Assembly: GCF_016919245.1 (NCBI RefSeq)
Contig: NZ_JAFEJA010000001.1
Location: 930,001 to 994,000 of the forward strand
From: Streptomyces zhihengii
GTDB taxonomy: Bacteria > Actinomycetota > Actinomycetes > Streptomycetales > Streptomycetaceae
Direction: 5' to 3'
DNA length: 64,000 bases
How positions within the stretch are numbered: the stretch's first letter is position 1; every line of letters begins with the position of its first letter. Positions 1 through 9,364 of the stretch are shown here, one piece after another. Made by a program: the position numbers and the translations under genes. The notes below the pieces were generated by a model. That model worked only from the letters and a program-made list of their open reading frames with translations, made no database searches and was not told the origin of the DNA.

Positions 1-838
1 CGAAGAACTGCGCGGGGCGCACCTTGCGCACCACGGCGGCGACACCCGTCGGATCGGCGCAGAGGTAGACGTGCGAGGCCCGGTGGCAGGGCAGGTAGAT
101 GCCCAGCATCCGCTCGGCGATATGGGCGAAGGGCAGGTAGCAGATGTGCTCGACGTGCGGGGGCAGCTCCACCACGGCGTCCAGCGCCAGCGCGTTGGAC
201 ATCACCTGGCGGTGGGTCAGGACGACGCCCTTGGGCTCGCCGCTGGTGCCGGAGGTGTAGACGACGGTCAGCGGGTCCTCGGGGCGGGCGGTGTCCAGTT
301 CCCCGGCGAAGTGCTCCGGCTCCGGTTCGCGGAGCAGGGCGGCGTACGGGGAGTGGGGGCCCTCCGCGCCCTCCTCGGCCACCACCAGACGCTCCAGCGG
401 GGTGTCCGCGTCGGCCAGCAGCGGCTCCCACACGGCCACCTGCGCCGCCCCCTCCACCACGGCGAGGCGGGCCCGGCAGTTGCGGGCGATGTGGGTGATC
501 TGCTCGGGCGCCGAGGTGCCGTAGACGCTGACCGGGATCGCGCCGAGGCGGACCAGCGCCAGGTCGGACAGCCAGTGTTCGGGCCGGTTGGACATCATCA
601 GCAGCACATGGTCGCCGCGCCCGACACCGAGGGCCCGGAAGCCCGCGGCGAGGCTCCGGGTGCGCTCGTGGATCTCCGCCCAGCCGAGCGTGGTCCATGC
701 GCCGTCCGGGTCCGCCGTCTGCCAGGAGAGGCCGGGGAGCAGCGGGTACTCGGTTGCGTTGCGGGCGAGCAGCTGCGGCAGGGTCCGGTCGGCCGGGTCG
801 TCGGACAGGTCGCCGCTGGTACGGGGTCTTGATGTCAT
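1..838 (-). CDS. Long-chain acyl-CoA synthetase (AMP-forming), N-terminal part, cut by window edge
   Basis: About 279 residues are visible, starting MTSRPRTSGDLSDD; the C-terminal half lies beyond base 1. The AMP-binding P-loop is seen as YTSGTSGEPKGVVLTH near residue 200, followed by a conserved LPFAHIAERM segment typical of the FAA1-like long-chain family. The enzyme activates a carboxylic acid with ATP and CoA in the cytoplasm. It is the last visible gene of a leftward run of beta-oxidation genes, 76 bases after the stop of the FadB-like gene, so it probably activates the acid fed into that pathway. Given the lcp-oxiBA genes nearby, oligo-isoprenoid acids are an inferred substrate; the sequence alone does not define chain length. 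Confidence 0.93.
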   Translation of the reverse strand, partial: MTSRPRTSGDLSDDPADRTLPQLLARNATEYPLLPGLSWQTADPDGAWTTLGWAEIHERTRSLAAGFRALGVGRGDHVLLMMSNRPEHWLSDLALVRLGAIPVSVYGTSAPEQITHIARNCRARLAVVEGAAQVAVWEPLLADADTPLERLVVAEEGAEGPHSPYAALLREPEPEHFAGELDTARPEDPLTVVYTSGTSGEPKGVVLTHRQVMSNALALDAVVELPPHVEHICYLPFAHIAERMLGIYLPCHRASHVYLCADPTGVAAVVRKVRPAQFF

Positions 839-914
839 CGGGGCCTCCTTGCGGGCGGAAGGGAAGGGTCGGGCAGGCGTCGGGCGTCGGGCCTCAGGCG
901 TCAGGCATCGCGCG

Positions 915-3098
915 TCAGGCGTCGGTGAAGGTCTCGCCCCGCTCGGCCTTGGCGACCAGCAGCGCCGGCGGCCGGAACCGGTCGCCGTAGCGCTCGGCGA
1001 GCTCACGGGCGCGGGCCGTGAAGCCGGGCAGGCCGCCCTCGTAGCCGTTGATGTACTGGAGCACGCCGCCCGTCCAGGCCGGGAAGCCGATGCCCATGAG
1101 GGAGCCGATGTTGGCGTCCGCCACCGAGACCAGCACGCCCTCCTCCAGGCAGCGCACCGAGTCGAGCGCCTCGACGAAGAGCATCCGCTCCCGCATGTCC
1201 TCGAAGGGGATGTCCGTGCCCTCGCGGGTGAAGTGCTCGCGCAGTCCGGGCCAGAGCCCCGCCCGCCTGCCGTCCTCGTCGTAGTCGTAGAAGCCTGCGC
1301 CGCCGCTGCGGCCGGGCCGCCCGAACTCGTCGACCATGCGGTCCACCACCCCGTCCGCGGGGTGTCCCGGCCAGGTGCCGCCGGCCTCCTCGACCGCGCG
1401 CCTGGTCTCCTCACGGATCTTGCGCGGGAGGGTGAGGGTGAGCTCGTCCATCAGGCTGAGCACCTTGGCCGGGTAGCCGGCCTGGGCGGCGGCCTGCTCG
1501 ACGGAGGCCGGTTCGATGCCCTCGCCGACCATGGCGACGCCCTCGTCGATGAAGCGGCCGATGACGCGGGAGGTGAAGAAGCCCCGGGAGTCGTTGACGA
1601 CGATGGGCGTCTTGTCGATCCGCCGGACCAGGTCGAAGGCGCGGGCGAGCGCCTCGTCGCCGGTCTTCCCCCCCTTGATGATCTCCACCAGCGGCATCTT
1701 GTCGACGGGTGAGAAGAAGTGGAGGCCGATGAAGTCGGCCTGGCGCTCCACGCCTTCGGCGAGGGTGGTGATGGGCAGGGTGGAGGTGTTGGAGCACAGC
1801 AGCGCGTCGGGCTCGACGACGTCCTGGATCTCCTGGAACACCTTGTGCTTGAGCGCGGTGTCCTCGAAGACCGCCTCGATGACGACGTCGCAGCCCGCCA
1901 GGTCGGCGGCCTCGGCGGTCGGCGTGATCCGGGCCAGCAGCGCGTCCGCCTTCTCCTGCGTGGTGCGGCCCCGTGAGACGGCCTTGGCGCACAGCTTCTC
2001 CGAGTAGCCCTTGCCCTTCCGCGCCGACTCGGCGGTGACGTCCTTCAGGACGACCTCGATCCCGGCGCGCGCACAGGAGTACGCGATACCCGCACCCATC
2101 ATCCCCGCACCGAGCACGGCCACCTTCCGCACCGTACGCGGCTCGATCCCCTGCGGCCGGCCGGCACCGGAGTTGACGGCCTGGAGGTCGAAGAAGAACG
2201 CCTGGATCATGTTCTTGGTGATCTGGCCCGTGACCAGGTCGGTCAGGTACCGGGCCTCCACCACGAAAGCCGTGTCCACGTCGACCTGGGAACCCTCGAC
2301 GGCGGCCGCGAGGATGTTGCGCGGAGCGGGGTAGGGGGCGCCGCCCGTCTTCTTCTTCAGCAGCGCGGGCAGGGCGGGGAGCTGCGCGGCCAGCTGCGGG
2401 TGCGCGGGGGTGCCGCCGGGGATCCGGTAGCCCTTGGCGTCCCAGGGCTGCTGGGACTGCGGGTGGGCGTCGACGAAGGCGTGCGCCTTGGCGATGAGGT
2501 CGTCCCGGTCGGCGGCGATCTCGTCGACGAGGCCGGCCTCCAGGGCGCGGGCGGGCCCGTACCGGGTGCCCTCCAGGAGGACCTTGCGCAGGGCGTCGGC
2601 CACACCGAACATGCGGACGGTGCGGGTCACTCCCCCGCCGCCGGGCAGCAGGCCCAGGGTGACCTCGGGAAGCCCGACGCGGGCGGCCGGGCTGTCCAGC
2701 ACCACACGGTGGTGGCAGGCGAGGGCGATCTCGTAACCGCCGCCGAGCGCGGCGCCGTTGATCGCGGCGACGACCGGGACGCCCAGGGTCTCCAGGACGC
2801 GCAGCGAGCGCTTGACCCGCATTCCGGCCTCGAAGGAGAGGGAGGCGGTGTCGGGGGTGACGGACTTCAGGTCGCGCAGGTCGCCGCCCGCGAAGAAGCT
2901 CTTCTTCGCGGAGGTGACGATGACGCCCCGGAGGCTGTCGCCGCGTGCGGCGAGCCGTGCGGCGACGGCGTCCAGCGAGTCGATGAACGCGGCGTTCATG
3001 GTGTTGGCGGACTGGCCCGGGTCGTCGAGGACGAGGGTGACGACATGGTCGTCGGACTCTTCCCAGCGGATGGTGGCGGGTCCCGCGGTGGTGTCCAT
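915..3098 (-). CDS. FadB-like enoyl-CoA hydratase / 3-hydroxyacyl-CoA dehydrogenase fusion (727 aa)
   Basis: The N-terminal crotonase domain (about residues 10-300) has GGYEIALACHHRVV and the LPEVTLGLLPGGGG segment of the hydratase active site. The NAD-binding domain follows, with its GxGxxG turn (LGAGMMGAG) at about residues 329-337, and SNTSTLPI and HFFSP carry the dehydrogenase active-site region. The length of about 720 aa is normal for the bifunctional alpha subunit. It performs hydration and NAD-dependent oxidation in beta-oxidation. The thiolase gene lies 48 bases upstream in the same direction, giving the usual fadB-fadA pairing. Confidence 0.95.
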   Translation of the reverse strand: MDTTAGPATIRWEESDDHVVTLVLDDPGQSANTMNAAFIDSLDAVAARLAARGDSLRGVIVTSAKKSFFAGGDLRDLKSVTPDTASLSFEAGMRVKRSLRVLETLGVPVVAAINGAALGGGYEIALACHHRVVLDSPAARVGLPEVTLGLLPGGGGVTRTVRMFGVADALRKVLLEGTRYGPARALEAGLVDEIAADRDDLIAKAHAFVDAHPQSQQPWDAKGYRIPGGTPAHPQLAAQLPALPALLKKKTGGAPYPAPRNILAAAVEGSQVDVDTAFVVEARYLTDLVTGQITKNMIQAFFFDLQAVNSGAGRPQGIEPRTVRKVAVLGAGMMGAGIAYSCARAGIEVVLKDVTAESARKGKGYSEKLCAKAVSRGRTTQEKADALLARITPTAEAADLAGCDVVIEAVFEDTALKHKVFQEIQDVVEPDALLCSNTSTLPITTLAEGVERQADFIGLHFFSPVDKMPLVEIIKGGKTGDEALARAFDLVRRIDKTPIVVNDSRGFFTSRVIGRFIDEGVAMVGEGIEPASVEQAAAQAGYPAKVLSLMDELTLTLPRKIREETRRAVEEAGGTWPGHPADGVVDRMVDEFGRPGRSGGAGFYDYDEDGRRAGLWPGLREHFTREGTDIPFEDMRERMLFVEALDSVRCLEEGVLVSVADANIGSLMGIGFPAWTGGVLQYINGYEGGLPGFTARARELAERYGDRFRPPALLVAKAERGETFTDA

Positions 3099-3146
3099 GG
3101 CTGGTGTGTCTCCCGTTGAGGTGGACGGCTGCTGAGGGCGGGACGG

Positions 3147-4361
3147 TCAGAGGCGTTCGACGACGGTGGCGATGCCCATGCCGCCGCCCACGCACAGGGT
3201 GGCGAGGCCGAACCGCTGGTCCCGGCGCTCCAGTTCGTCGACGAGGGTGCCGAGGATCATCGCGCCGGTGGCGCCCAGCGGGTGGCCGAGGGCGATGGCG
3301 CCGCCGTTGACGTTGACCCTGTCCGGCGAGAAGCCCATGTCCTTGACGTAGCGCAGGACGACGGCGGCGAACGCCTCGTTGATCTCGACGAGGTCGATGT
3401 CGCCGACGGTCAGTCCGGCCTTGGCGAGCGCCTTGCGGGAGGCGGGCGCGGGGCCGGTGAGCATGATGGTCGGATCGGCTCCGGAGACGGCGGCGGAGAC
3501 GATCCGGGCGCGCGGGGTCAGGCCGTGGCGCTCGCCGGCCTCCTTGCTGCCGACGGCGACGAGGGCGGCGCCGTCGACGATGCCGGAGGAGTTGCCGGCG
3601 TGGTGGACGTGGTCGATCCGCTCGACCCGGTGGTACTTCTGGAGCGCGACGGCGTCGAAGCCGCCCAGCTCGCCGATGCCCGCGAAGGACGGCTTGAGGG
3701 CGGCGAGCGAGTCCGCCGTGGTGCCGGGGCGCAGGTGCTCGTCGTGGTCGAGGACGACCATGCCGTTGCGGTCCCGCACGGGCACGACCGACCGCTCGAA
3801 GCGGCCGTCCTTCCAGGCGGTGGCCGCGCGTTCCTGGGAGAGCGCCGCGTACTCGTCCACGTCGCGCCGGGAGAAGCCCTCCAGGGTCGCGATCAGGTCG
3901 GCGCCGATGCCCTGCGGCACGAATCCGGTCTCGTGGCTGGTCATCGGGTCGAGTGCCCAGGCGCCGCCGTCGCTGCCCATCGGCACGCGCGACATGGACT
4001 CCACACCGCCCGCGAGGACCAGGTCCTCCCAGCCCGAACGGACCTTCATCGCCGCCATGTTGACGGCTTCCAGACCGGAGGCGCAGAAGCGGTTCTCCTG
4101 GACGCCCGCCACCGTGTCCGGCAGCCCGGCGAGGATCGCGGCGGTGCGGGCGATGTCCGCGCCCTGGTCGCCCAGCGGGCTGACCACGCCGAGGACGATG
4201 TCGTCGATCGCGGCCGGGTCGAGGTCCGGGAACCGGCGGAGGGTCTCGTGGATCAGTCCGACGACGAGGTCGATCGGCTTGGTGCCGTGCAGGGCGCCGC
4301 CTGCCTTGCCGCGTCCGCGCGGGGTGCGGATCGCGTCGTACACGTACGCTTCGGTGCTCAC
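3147..4361 (-). CDS. Acetyl-CoA C-acyltransferase (thiolase, FadA-type, 404 aa)
   Basis: Full-length thiolase starting at GTG ([19 protein letters not shown]), with GGAAGG as ribosome site 10 bases upstream. The nucleophilic Cys is in [11 protein letters not shown] (about Cys93), the His in the [14 protein letters not shown] block, and the second catalytic Cys in LCVGGGMG near the C-terminus. It cleaves 3-ketoacyl-CoA with CoA. It sits directly upstream of the FadB-like gene and downstream of the acyl-CoA dehydrogenase gene, so the operon carries a complete beta-oxidation spiral. Confidence 0.95.
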   Translation of the reverse strand: MSTEAYVYDAIRTPRGRGKAGGALHGTKPIDLVVGLIHETLRRFPDLDPAAIDDIVLGVVSPLGDQGADIARTAAILAGLPDTVAGVQENRFCASGLEAVNMAAMKVRSGWEDLVLAGGVESMSRVPMGSDGGAWALDPMTSHETGFVPQGIGADLIATLEGFSRRDVDEYAALSQERAATAWKDGRFERSVVPVRDRNGMVVLDHDEHLRPGTTADSLAALKPSFAGIGELGGFDAVALQKYHRVERIDHVHHAGNSSGIVDGAALVAVGSKEAGERHGLTPRARIVSAAVSGADPTIMLTGPAPASRKALAKAGLTVGDIDLVEINEAFAAVVLRYVKDMGFSPDRVNVNGGAIALGHPLGATGAMILGTLVDELERRDQRFGLATLCVGGGMGIATVVERL

Positions 4362-4439
4362 CTTGGGGTGCCTTCCGTCTCGGGTCGTGAGGAGCGCCGC
4401 GCAGCAGCACCGCTGCCGGGGCGGGGAGCCGGCCTGGGC

Positions 4440-5588
4440 TCAGCCGAGCAGCGAGCGGCCGATGATCTCCTTCATGATCTCGGTGGTGCCGCCGTAGATG
4501 GTCTGGACCCGGCTGTCGAGGAACGCCCGGGCGACCCGGTACTCGCTCATGTAGCCGTATCCGCCGTGGAGTTGCAGGCAGCGGTCGACCGTCCGCTTCT
4601 GGAGTTCGGTGGCCCACCACTTGGCCATCGAGGCGTGCGCCGCGTCGAGTTCGCCCTTGGTGTGGTCGGCGATGCAGCGGTCCATGAAGGCCCGGGTGAC
4701 GGCGCACTCGGTGGCCATCTCGGCGATCTCGAAGCGGATGTGCTGGAGCCTGGCCAGCGGCCGGCCGAACGCCTCGCGCTCCTTCACATAGGCGGTGGTG
4801 ACGCCGAGGATGTCCTCGGCCGCCGCGGCGGCGCCGACCGCGATCGCCAGCCGCTCCTGGGCGAGGTTGCCCATGAGGTAGGTGAACGCCTGGTTCTCCT
4901 CGCCGAGCAGGTTCTCCTTGGGGACGCGCACGCCGTCGAAGAACAGTTCGGCGGTGTCCTGGGCCTTCTGGCCGATCTTGTCGAGGTTGCGGCCGCGTTC
5001 GAAGCCCTCGGCACCGCGTTCCACGACGAGCAGCGACAGCCCGTGCGCGCCGCCCTCGGGAGTGGTCTTCGCGACGACGACCACCAGGTCGGCGAGGATG
5101 CCGTTGGAGATGAAGGTCTTGGTGCCGTCGAGCACCCAGTGGTCGCCCGCGTCGGTGGCGGTGGTGCGGATGCCCTGGAGGTCGGAGCCGGCGCCCGGCT
5201 CCGACATGGCGATCGCGGTGACGATGTCGCCGGAGACGAATCCGGGCAGCCAGCGCTGCTTCTGCTCCTCGGTGCCGAGCGAGGTGAGGTACGGGCCGAC
5301 GATGTCGTTGTGCAGGCTGAGCGCCAGCCCGGAGGCGCCGGCGCGGGCGAACTCCTCGATGAGGACGGCGCTGTAGCGGAAGTCGTCCGACCCCCCGCCG
5401 CCGTACTCCTCGCCGACGGCCGTGCCGAGCAGCCCTTGGCGGCCGGCCGAACGCCACACCTCGCGGTCGACGACGCCGTCGCGCTCCCAGCGCGCGTGGT
5501 GCGGGACGACCTCCTTGGCGAGGAAGGTCCGCACGGTCTCGCGGAACGCCTCGTGGTCGGGGCCGTACAGGTCTCGTTCCAGGGTCAC
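4440..5588 (-). CDS. Acyl-CoA dehydrogenase (382 aa)
   Basis: All three ACAD blocks are present: the helical N-terminus, the middle sheet with [17 protein letters not shown] and [10 protein letters not shown], and the C-terminal helices with [12 protein letters not shown]. The C-terminal segment reads [14 protein letters not shown]. The YEG position that supplies the catalytic Glu in medium-chain enzymes is Gly here, as in the long-chain/isovaleryl-type branch, where the base comes from another helix. FAD-dependent alpha,beta-desaturation of an acyl-CoA is expected. The GTG start overlaps the stop of the upstream LLM gene by 4 bases (GTGA), so translation is probably coupled. Confidence 0.94.
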   Translation of the reverse strand: MTLERDLYGPDHEAFRETVRTFLAKEVVPHHARWERDGVVDREVWRSAGRQGLLGTAVGEEYGGGGSDDFRYSAVLIEEFARAGASGLALSLHNDIVGPYLTSLGTEEQKQRWLPGFVSGDIVTAIAMSEPGAGSDLQGIRTTATDAGDHWVLDGTKTFISNGILADLVVVVAKTTPEGGAHGLSLLVVERGAEGFERGRNLDKIGQKAQDTAELFFDGVRVPKENLLGEENQAFTYLMGNLAQERLAIAVGAAAAAEDILGVTTAYVKEREAFGRPLARLQHIRFEIAEMATECAVTRAFMDRCIADHTKGELDAAHASMAKWWATELQKRTVDRCLQLHGGYGYMSEYRVARAFLDSRVQTIYGGTTEIMKEIIGRSLLG

Positions 5589-6610
5589 AGCCAGTTCCTC
5601 ACGTGCTCGACGAGCCGGGCGGGATCGGGGCCGACGGGGGTGACGTTGAGCATGGTCACGCCCGCCTCGCGGAAGACCTCGACGCGGTCACGGACATAGC
5701 CCTCGGGGCCGGCGAGGCAGAGCCGCTCCAGCAGCTCGGCCGGTACGGCGGCTTCCGCGTCCTTCTTGCGGCCCGCGAGGTAGTGCTCCTGCACGGCCGA
5801 GGCCGCGGACTCGTAGCCGTAGGAGCAGACCAGGTCGTAGTAGAAGTTGCGGCCCGGCGCCCCCATGCCGCCGACGTAGAGGGCGACGGTGGGGCGCATC
5901 AGGTCGCGGACGGCCGCGGCGTCGTCGCCGATGGCCAGCAGACCGCCGGCCACGACCGAGAGCGGGCCGAGCGCCGGGTCGCGCCGTGCGGCGCCCTCGG
6001 CCAGGGACGGGCCCCAGACCTCGGCCGCGCGCTCGGGGACGTAGAGGAACGGCAGCCATCCGTCGGCGATCTCGGCGGTCATCCGGACGTTGGCCGGGCC
6101 CAGCGCCGCGACGTAGACGGGCACGGTGTCGCGGACGGGGTGGTTCAGCAGCTTCAGCGGCTTGCCGAGGGTGCCGCCCTTCTCGGGCGGCAGGGGCAGG
6201 TCGGTGATGCCGTGGTGCTCGATCACCTCGCGCCGCAGGATCCGGCGGGACAGCTCGATGACCTCGCGGGTGCGGCCCAGCGGACGGTCGTAGCGGCGGC
6301 CGTGCCAGCCCTCGACGACCTGCGGTCCGGAGGCGCCGACGCCGAGCAGCGCGCGGCCGCCGGTGAGGGCGTCCAGCCCGGCCGCGGTCTGGGCGATCAG
6401 CGCGGGGGTGCGCGAGTAGACGTTGAGGATGGCGGAGCCGATCCGCATCCGCTCGGTCCGCGCGGCCAGGTAGCCCATGATCGTCGGGGAGTCGAAGCCG
6501 TACGCCTCGGCCACCCACACGGCGTCGAGGCCGGCGGACTCCAGGGCGGCGGCCCGGTCCGCGGCCTCGCGCGGATCCCCGGCGTACGTCAGGGGTGAGG
6601 ACAGTTCCAT
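5585..6610 (-). CDS. LLM-class flavin/F420-dependent oxidoreductase (341 aa)
   Basis: This is a luciferase-like TIM barrel starting MELSSPLTYAGDPREAADRA, with the family blocks ESAGLDAVWVAE, RIGSAILNVYSRTPA and GRALLGVGASGPQVVEGWHG. In actinobacteria this subfamily usually uses coenzyme F420; that is family knowledge, not visible directly. It lies between the CaiB-like racemase (1-base TGATG overlap) and the acyl-CoA dehydrogenase (4-base overlap), so it belongs to the same transcript. It may do an extra redox step on a branched or unsaturated acyl intermediate; the exact reaction cannot be read from sequence. Confidence 0.9.
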   Translation of the reverse strand: MELSSPLTYAGDPREAADRAAALESAGLDAVWVAEAYGFDSPTIMGYLAARTERMRIGSAILNVYSRTPALIAQTAAGLDALTGGRALLGVGASGPQVVEGWHGRRYDRPLGRTREVIELSRRILRREVIEHHGITDLPLPPEKGGTLGKPLKLLNHPVRDTVPVYVAALGPANVRMTAEIADGWLPFLYVPERAAEVWGPSLAEGAARRDPALGPLSVVAGGLLAIGDDAAAVRDLMRPTVALYVGGMGAPGRNFYYDLVCSYGYESAASAVQEHYLAGRKKDAEAAVPAELLERLCLAGPEGYVRDRVEVFREAGVTMLNVTPVGPDPARLVEHVRNWL

Positions 6611-7764
6611 CAGCGGTGGTCCTTCAGCAGTTCGGGCACGCCCCAGTCACGCGCCACCTCCGGGGTGTGGGCCCCGGGGACGGCCGGCGGGCGCCGCAGG
6701 GTGCCGGGGGTGCCGGAGAAGCGGGGGGCGGGGGCGGGCTGGGTGATGCCGTGCGCCTCGGTGTAGGTGCCGCGTCCGGTCAGATGGGGGTGTCCGGCGG
6801 CCTCGCGCAGCGAGAGCACGGGCGCGACGCAGGCGTCGGTGCCCTCGAAGACGTCCGTCCAGCGGGCCCGGGTGGCGGTCTTGAAGCGGTTGGCGAACAG
6901 GGTGCGCAGGGCGGGCCAGTTGCGCGGGTCTGCGCGGTCGGGCAGTTCCCCGGCGTCGAGGCCCAGCAGGGCGGTGAACGCCGCGTAGAACTGCGGTTCG
7001 AGCGTGCCGACGGCCATCCAGCCGCCGTCCGAGGTCTCGTAGACGGCGTAGTGGGGGCAGCCGCCGTCGAGCAGGTTGCGGCCGCGGGTGTCCTGCCAGG
7101 TGCCTTCGGCGAGCATGCCCCAGAACATGGCGGTGAGGTGCGCGGTGCCGTCCACGATCGCGGCGTCCACCACCTGGCCGCGGCCGGTGGCGCGGGCGGT
7201 GAGCAGGGCGGCGAGGACACCGGTGGTCAGGTAGAGGGAGCCGCCCGCGTAGTCGCCGAGCAGGTTGACGGGGACGGCGGGCGGTCCGCCGGGCGCGCCG
7301 ATCATGGACAGGGCGCCGGCGGTGGCGATGTAGCCGATGTCGTGTCCGGCCCGCGGGGCGAGGGGGCCCTGCTGGCCCCAGCCCGTCATCCGCCCGTACA
7401 CCAGGGCGGGGTTGGCGGCCAGGCACTCCTCGGGGCCGACGCCGAGGCGTTCCGCGACGCCGGGCCGGTATCCCTCCAGGAGGACGTCGGCGCGGGACGC
7501 GAGGGCCCGTACGGTGTCCGGTCCGCCGGGCGACTTGAGGTCGACCAGGACGGAGCGCTTGTTGCGGTTGGTCACGTCACGGGCGGGGTCGCCGCCGAGC
7601 GGCGAGGGGCCGGGGCGGTCCACCCGCACCACGTCGGCGCCCAGGTCGGCGAGGAGCATCGCGGCGAACGGACCGGGCCCGATGCCCGCCAGTTCGACCA
7701 CGCGCACGCCGTCCAGCGGGCCCGCGACATCGCGGCCGGGAGGATCGGTGGGGTGCCGGCTCAT
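6610..7764 (-). CDS. mcr: Alpha-methylacyl-CoA racemase / CaiB-BaiF family (384 aa)
   Basis: A family III CoA-transferase-fold protein. The pair His141 (in APRAGHDIGY) and Asp171 (in LLGDYAGGS) is spaced 30 residues apart, like the catalytic His126/Asp156 of the mycobacterial alpha-methylacyl-CoA racemase, which supports racemase over CoA transferase. Such an enzyme inverts 2-methyl acyl-CoA stereocentres so that methyl-branched chains can enter beta-oxidation. That need is expected for polyisoprene breakdown products. It is the first gene of the leftward operon, with AAAGGAA upstream of the ATG and a TetR-type palindrome in the promoter region. Confidence 0.88.
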   Translation of the reverse strand: MSRHPTDPPGRDVAGPLDGVRVVELAGIGPGPFAAMLLADLGADVVRVDRPGPSPLGGDPARDVTNRNKRSVLVDLKSPGGPDTVRALASRADVLLEGYRPGVAERLGVGPEECLAANPALVYGRMTGWGQQGPLAPRAGHDIGYIATAGALSMIGAPGGPPAVPVNLLGDYAGGSLYLTTGVLAALLTARATGRGQVVDAAIVDGTAHLTAMFWGMLAEGTWQDTRGRNLLDGGCPHYAVYETSDGGWMAVGTLEPQFYAAFTALLGLDAGELPDRADPRNWPALRTLFANRFKTATRARWTDVFEGTDACVAPVLSLREAAGHPHLTGRGTYTEAHGITQPAPAPRFSGTPGTLRRPPAVPGAHTPEVARDWGVPELLKDHR

Positions 7765-7816
7765 GGGTTCCTTTCTCGGTTCACGGCGGACACACCGCCG
7801 TCGATCGAGGACTTAC

Positions 7817-7830
7817 TGAGCGTTCGCTAA
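7817..7830. promoter_or_regulatory. Putative TetR operator between mcr operon and tetR
   Basis: TGAGCGTTCGCTAA is a near-palindrome (TGAGCG / CGCTAA around TT) in the 262-base divergent gap, 53 bases upstream of the mcr start. A related half-element, CGAGCGCTAAGGAAC, lies at 7943-7957, nearer the tetR start. Two similar sites in a gap shared by a TetR gene and the operon it faces suggest auto- and cross-regulation. This is inference from position and symmetry. Confidence 0.45.
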
Positions 7831-8026
7831 GAACGTAGAAGTGGGACGCCGGTCGGTCAACTCCCCGTGCGGCACGAGTTTTCGTGGATACTCACCGGGG
7901 AAGTGACATCACGCCGGGCGCCGGGGACCAGGATTCCCTGATCGAGCGCTAAGGAACCGGAAGGGTGGCGTTTCGGTGTCACGGCCGTACGATGTCGCCG
8001 ACCGCCGCCCGCCTTGAGGAGAGTCG

Positions 8027-8746
8027 TTGAACACCGAGCCGAGCCAGGACACCACGCCCCCGGCGGAGCACTGGCGCTCCTACGCACCGCTCGACCTGCA
8101 CGCGATCCTGATGCGCGCCATGGAGGCCTTCAACGAGCACGGCTACCACGGCACATCGGTGCGCGACATCGCCGGCCGGGTGGGCGTCACCGTGCCCGCG
8201 CTCTACTACCACTACGCGAACAAGCAGGCCCTGCTGGCCACCCTGCTGGAGACGTCCATCAGGGACGTCCTGGACCGCTGCCGGGCCGCCGCCGGGGAGG
8301 CCGGCGACGATCCGCTGGCCCGCTTCTGCGGCATGGTCGAGTCGATCGTGCTCTACATGGCCCACCGCCAGCAACTGGCCTTCCTGGACACCGAGATCCG
8401 CAGCCTGGAGCCGGAGAACCGGGCGCGGTACATCGCCCTGCGCGACTACCTGGAGCACATGCTGCTGGACACCGTCGAGGCGGGCCGCGCGCAGGGCGTC
8501 TTCACCACCCCGATCCCGGCCGACGCGGTGCGCTCGGTGCTCGTGATGTGCCAGGGCGTCGCCAACTGGTTCCGCGAGGACGGCCCGCTCACCGCCGAGG
8601 AGGTCGCCGAGCGCCATGTGCTGCTGAGCCTCGGCACCGTGGGCCATCCCGGCACCGTCACCGGGGAGGCCCCGCTCCCGCTGCGGGGCCCCTCCTCCGC
8701 GCGAGGCACGGCGGGCCGGGTCACCGCGCCGCGCACCCCCCGCTGA
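8027..8746 (+). CDS. TetR/AcrR family transcriptional regulator (239 aa)
   Basis: The TTG start is preceded by TGAGGAGAG. The helix-turn-helix is at about residues 30-75: FNEHGYHGTSVRDIAG, then VGVTVPALYYHYANKQALLATLL. The rest is an all-helical ligand domain typical of KstR2/FadR-like TetR proteins that sense acyl-CoA esters. It is divergent from the mcr-LLM-ACAD-thiolase-FadB-synthetase operon, with GAGCG-type palindromes in between, so it is probably the local repressor. The ligand is unknown. Confidence 0.92.
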   Translation: MNTEPSQDTTPPAEHWRSYAPLDLHAILMRAMEAFNEHGYHGTSVRDIAGRVGVTVPALYYHYANKQALLATLLETSIRDVLDRCRAAAGEAGDDPLARFCGMVESIVLYMAHRQQLAFLDTEIRSLEPENRARYIALRDYLEHMLLDTVEAGRAQGVFTTPIPADAVRSVLVMCQGVANWFREDGPLTAEEVAERHVLLSLGTVGHPGTVTGEAPLPLRGPSSARGTAGRVTAPRTPR

Positions 8747-8848
8747 CGCCCCGGCCCTGCACGTTCCCCACCCCCGACCCGCTCCCCCGCCCGCACCCTC
8801 CCGGCACACCGCCGCCGCGGTGCGGGCACCGACGAGAGGACACCCCGC

Positions 8849-9364
8849 ATGGACGTGCACGAGGCCCGCACCCGGTTCCGCGAGCTCCGGGAGAAGGACG
8901 GACCGGTCCCGGCCGCCGAACTCGACGCGATCTGGGCCGTGCTGGCCACCACCCGCCCGGAGGAGATACTCGGCGAGTGGAAGGGCGGCGAGTTCGCCAC
9001 CGGCCATCCGCTCAACGGCATGCTGGCGAAGGCCGGCTGGCACGGCAAGCGGTTCGCCTCGGTGCACGACGCCAAGCCGCTGATGTGCCGGGACGCCACC
9101 GGCGCGCTGTACTCCAACCTGGAGCTCGGCAAGGGCGAGGCCAGCCTGTGGACCGTCGAGTTCCGGGGCGAGACGACGGCCACCATGGTCTACGACGGCC
9201 AGCCGGTGTTCGACCACTTCAAGTGGGTCGACGACACCACGCTGATGGGCATCATGACGGCCAAGGGCGTGCCCCCGGAGGGCCCCTTCTACTACTTCTT
9301 CCTCGAACGCGACACCGAGGCCGGGACCCCGCGGGAGGCGGCACCCGCCGGAGCCGGCGCGTGA
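8849..9364 (+). CDS. DUF4334 domain-containing protein (171 aa)
   Basis: The sequence has the GEWKGGEFATGHP (GXWXG) block in the middle and the C-terminal DDTTLMGIMTAKG and FYYFFLER block that define GXWXG/DUF4334 proteins. These are small cytoplasmic proteins of unknown biochemical role, often found beside lipid or terpenoid catabolic genes. The start ATG has GAGAGGA upstream. Its stop overlaps the GTG of the alcohol dehydrogenase gene by 4 bases, so the two are translationally coupled and likely act together. Confidence 0.88.
   Translation: MDVHEARTRFRELREKDGPVPAAELDAIWAVLATTRPEEILGEWKGGEFATGHPLNGMLAKAGWHGKRFASVHDAKPLMCRDATGALYSNLELGKGEASLWTVEFRGETTATMVYDGQPVFDHFKWVDDTTLMGIMTAKGVPPEGPFYYFFLERDTEAGTPREAAPAGAGA

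Noticed and set aside
171..175. Residues 171-175 (HEASH) of the DUF4157 cargo taken as proof of an active metalloprotease
   Set aside because: The motif is a general DUF4157 feature and the coordinates given here are residues; it does not by itself show protease activity.
1411..5457. A 1348-codon open frame on the minus strand across the beta-oxidation genes
   Set aside because: It is an out-of-frame, Arg-rich shadow of the FadB, thiolase and dehydrogenase genes, caused by GC3 bias.
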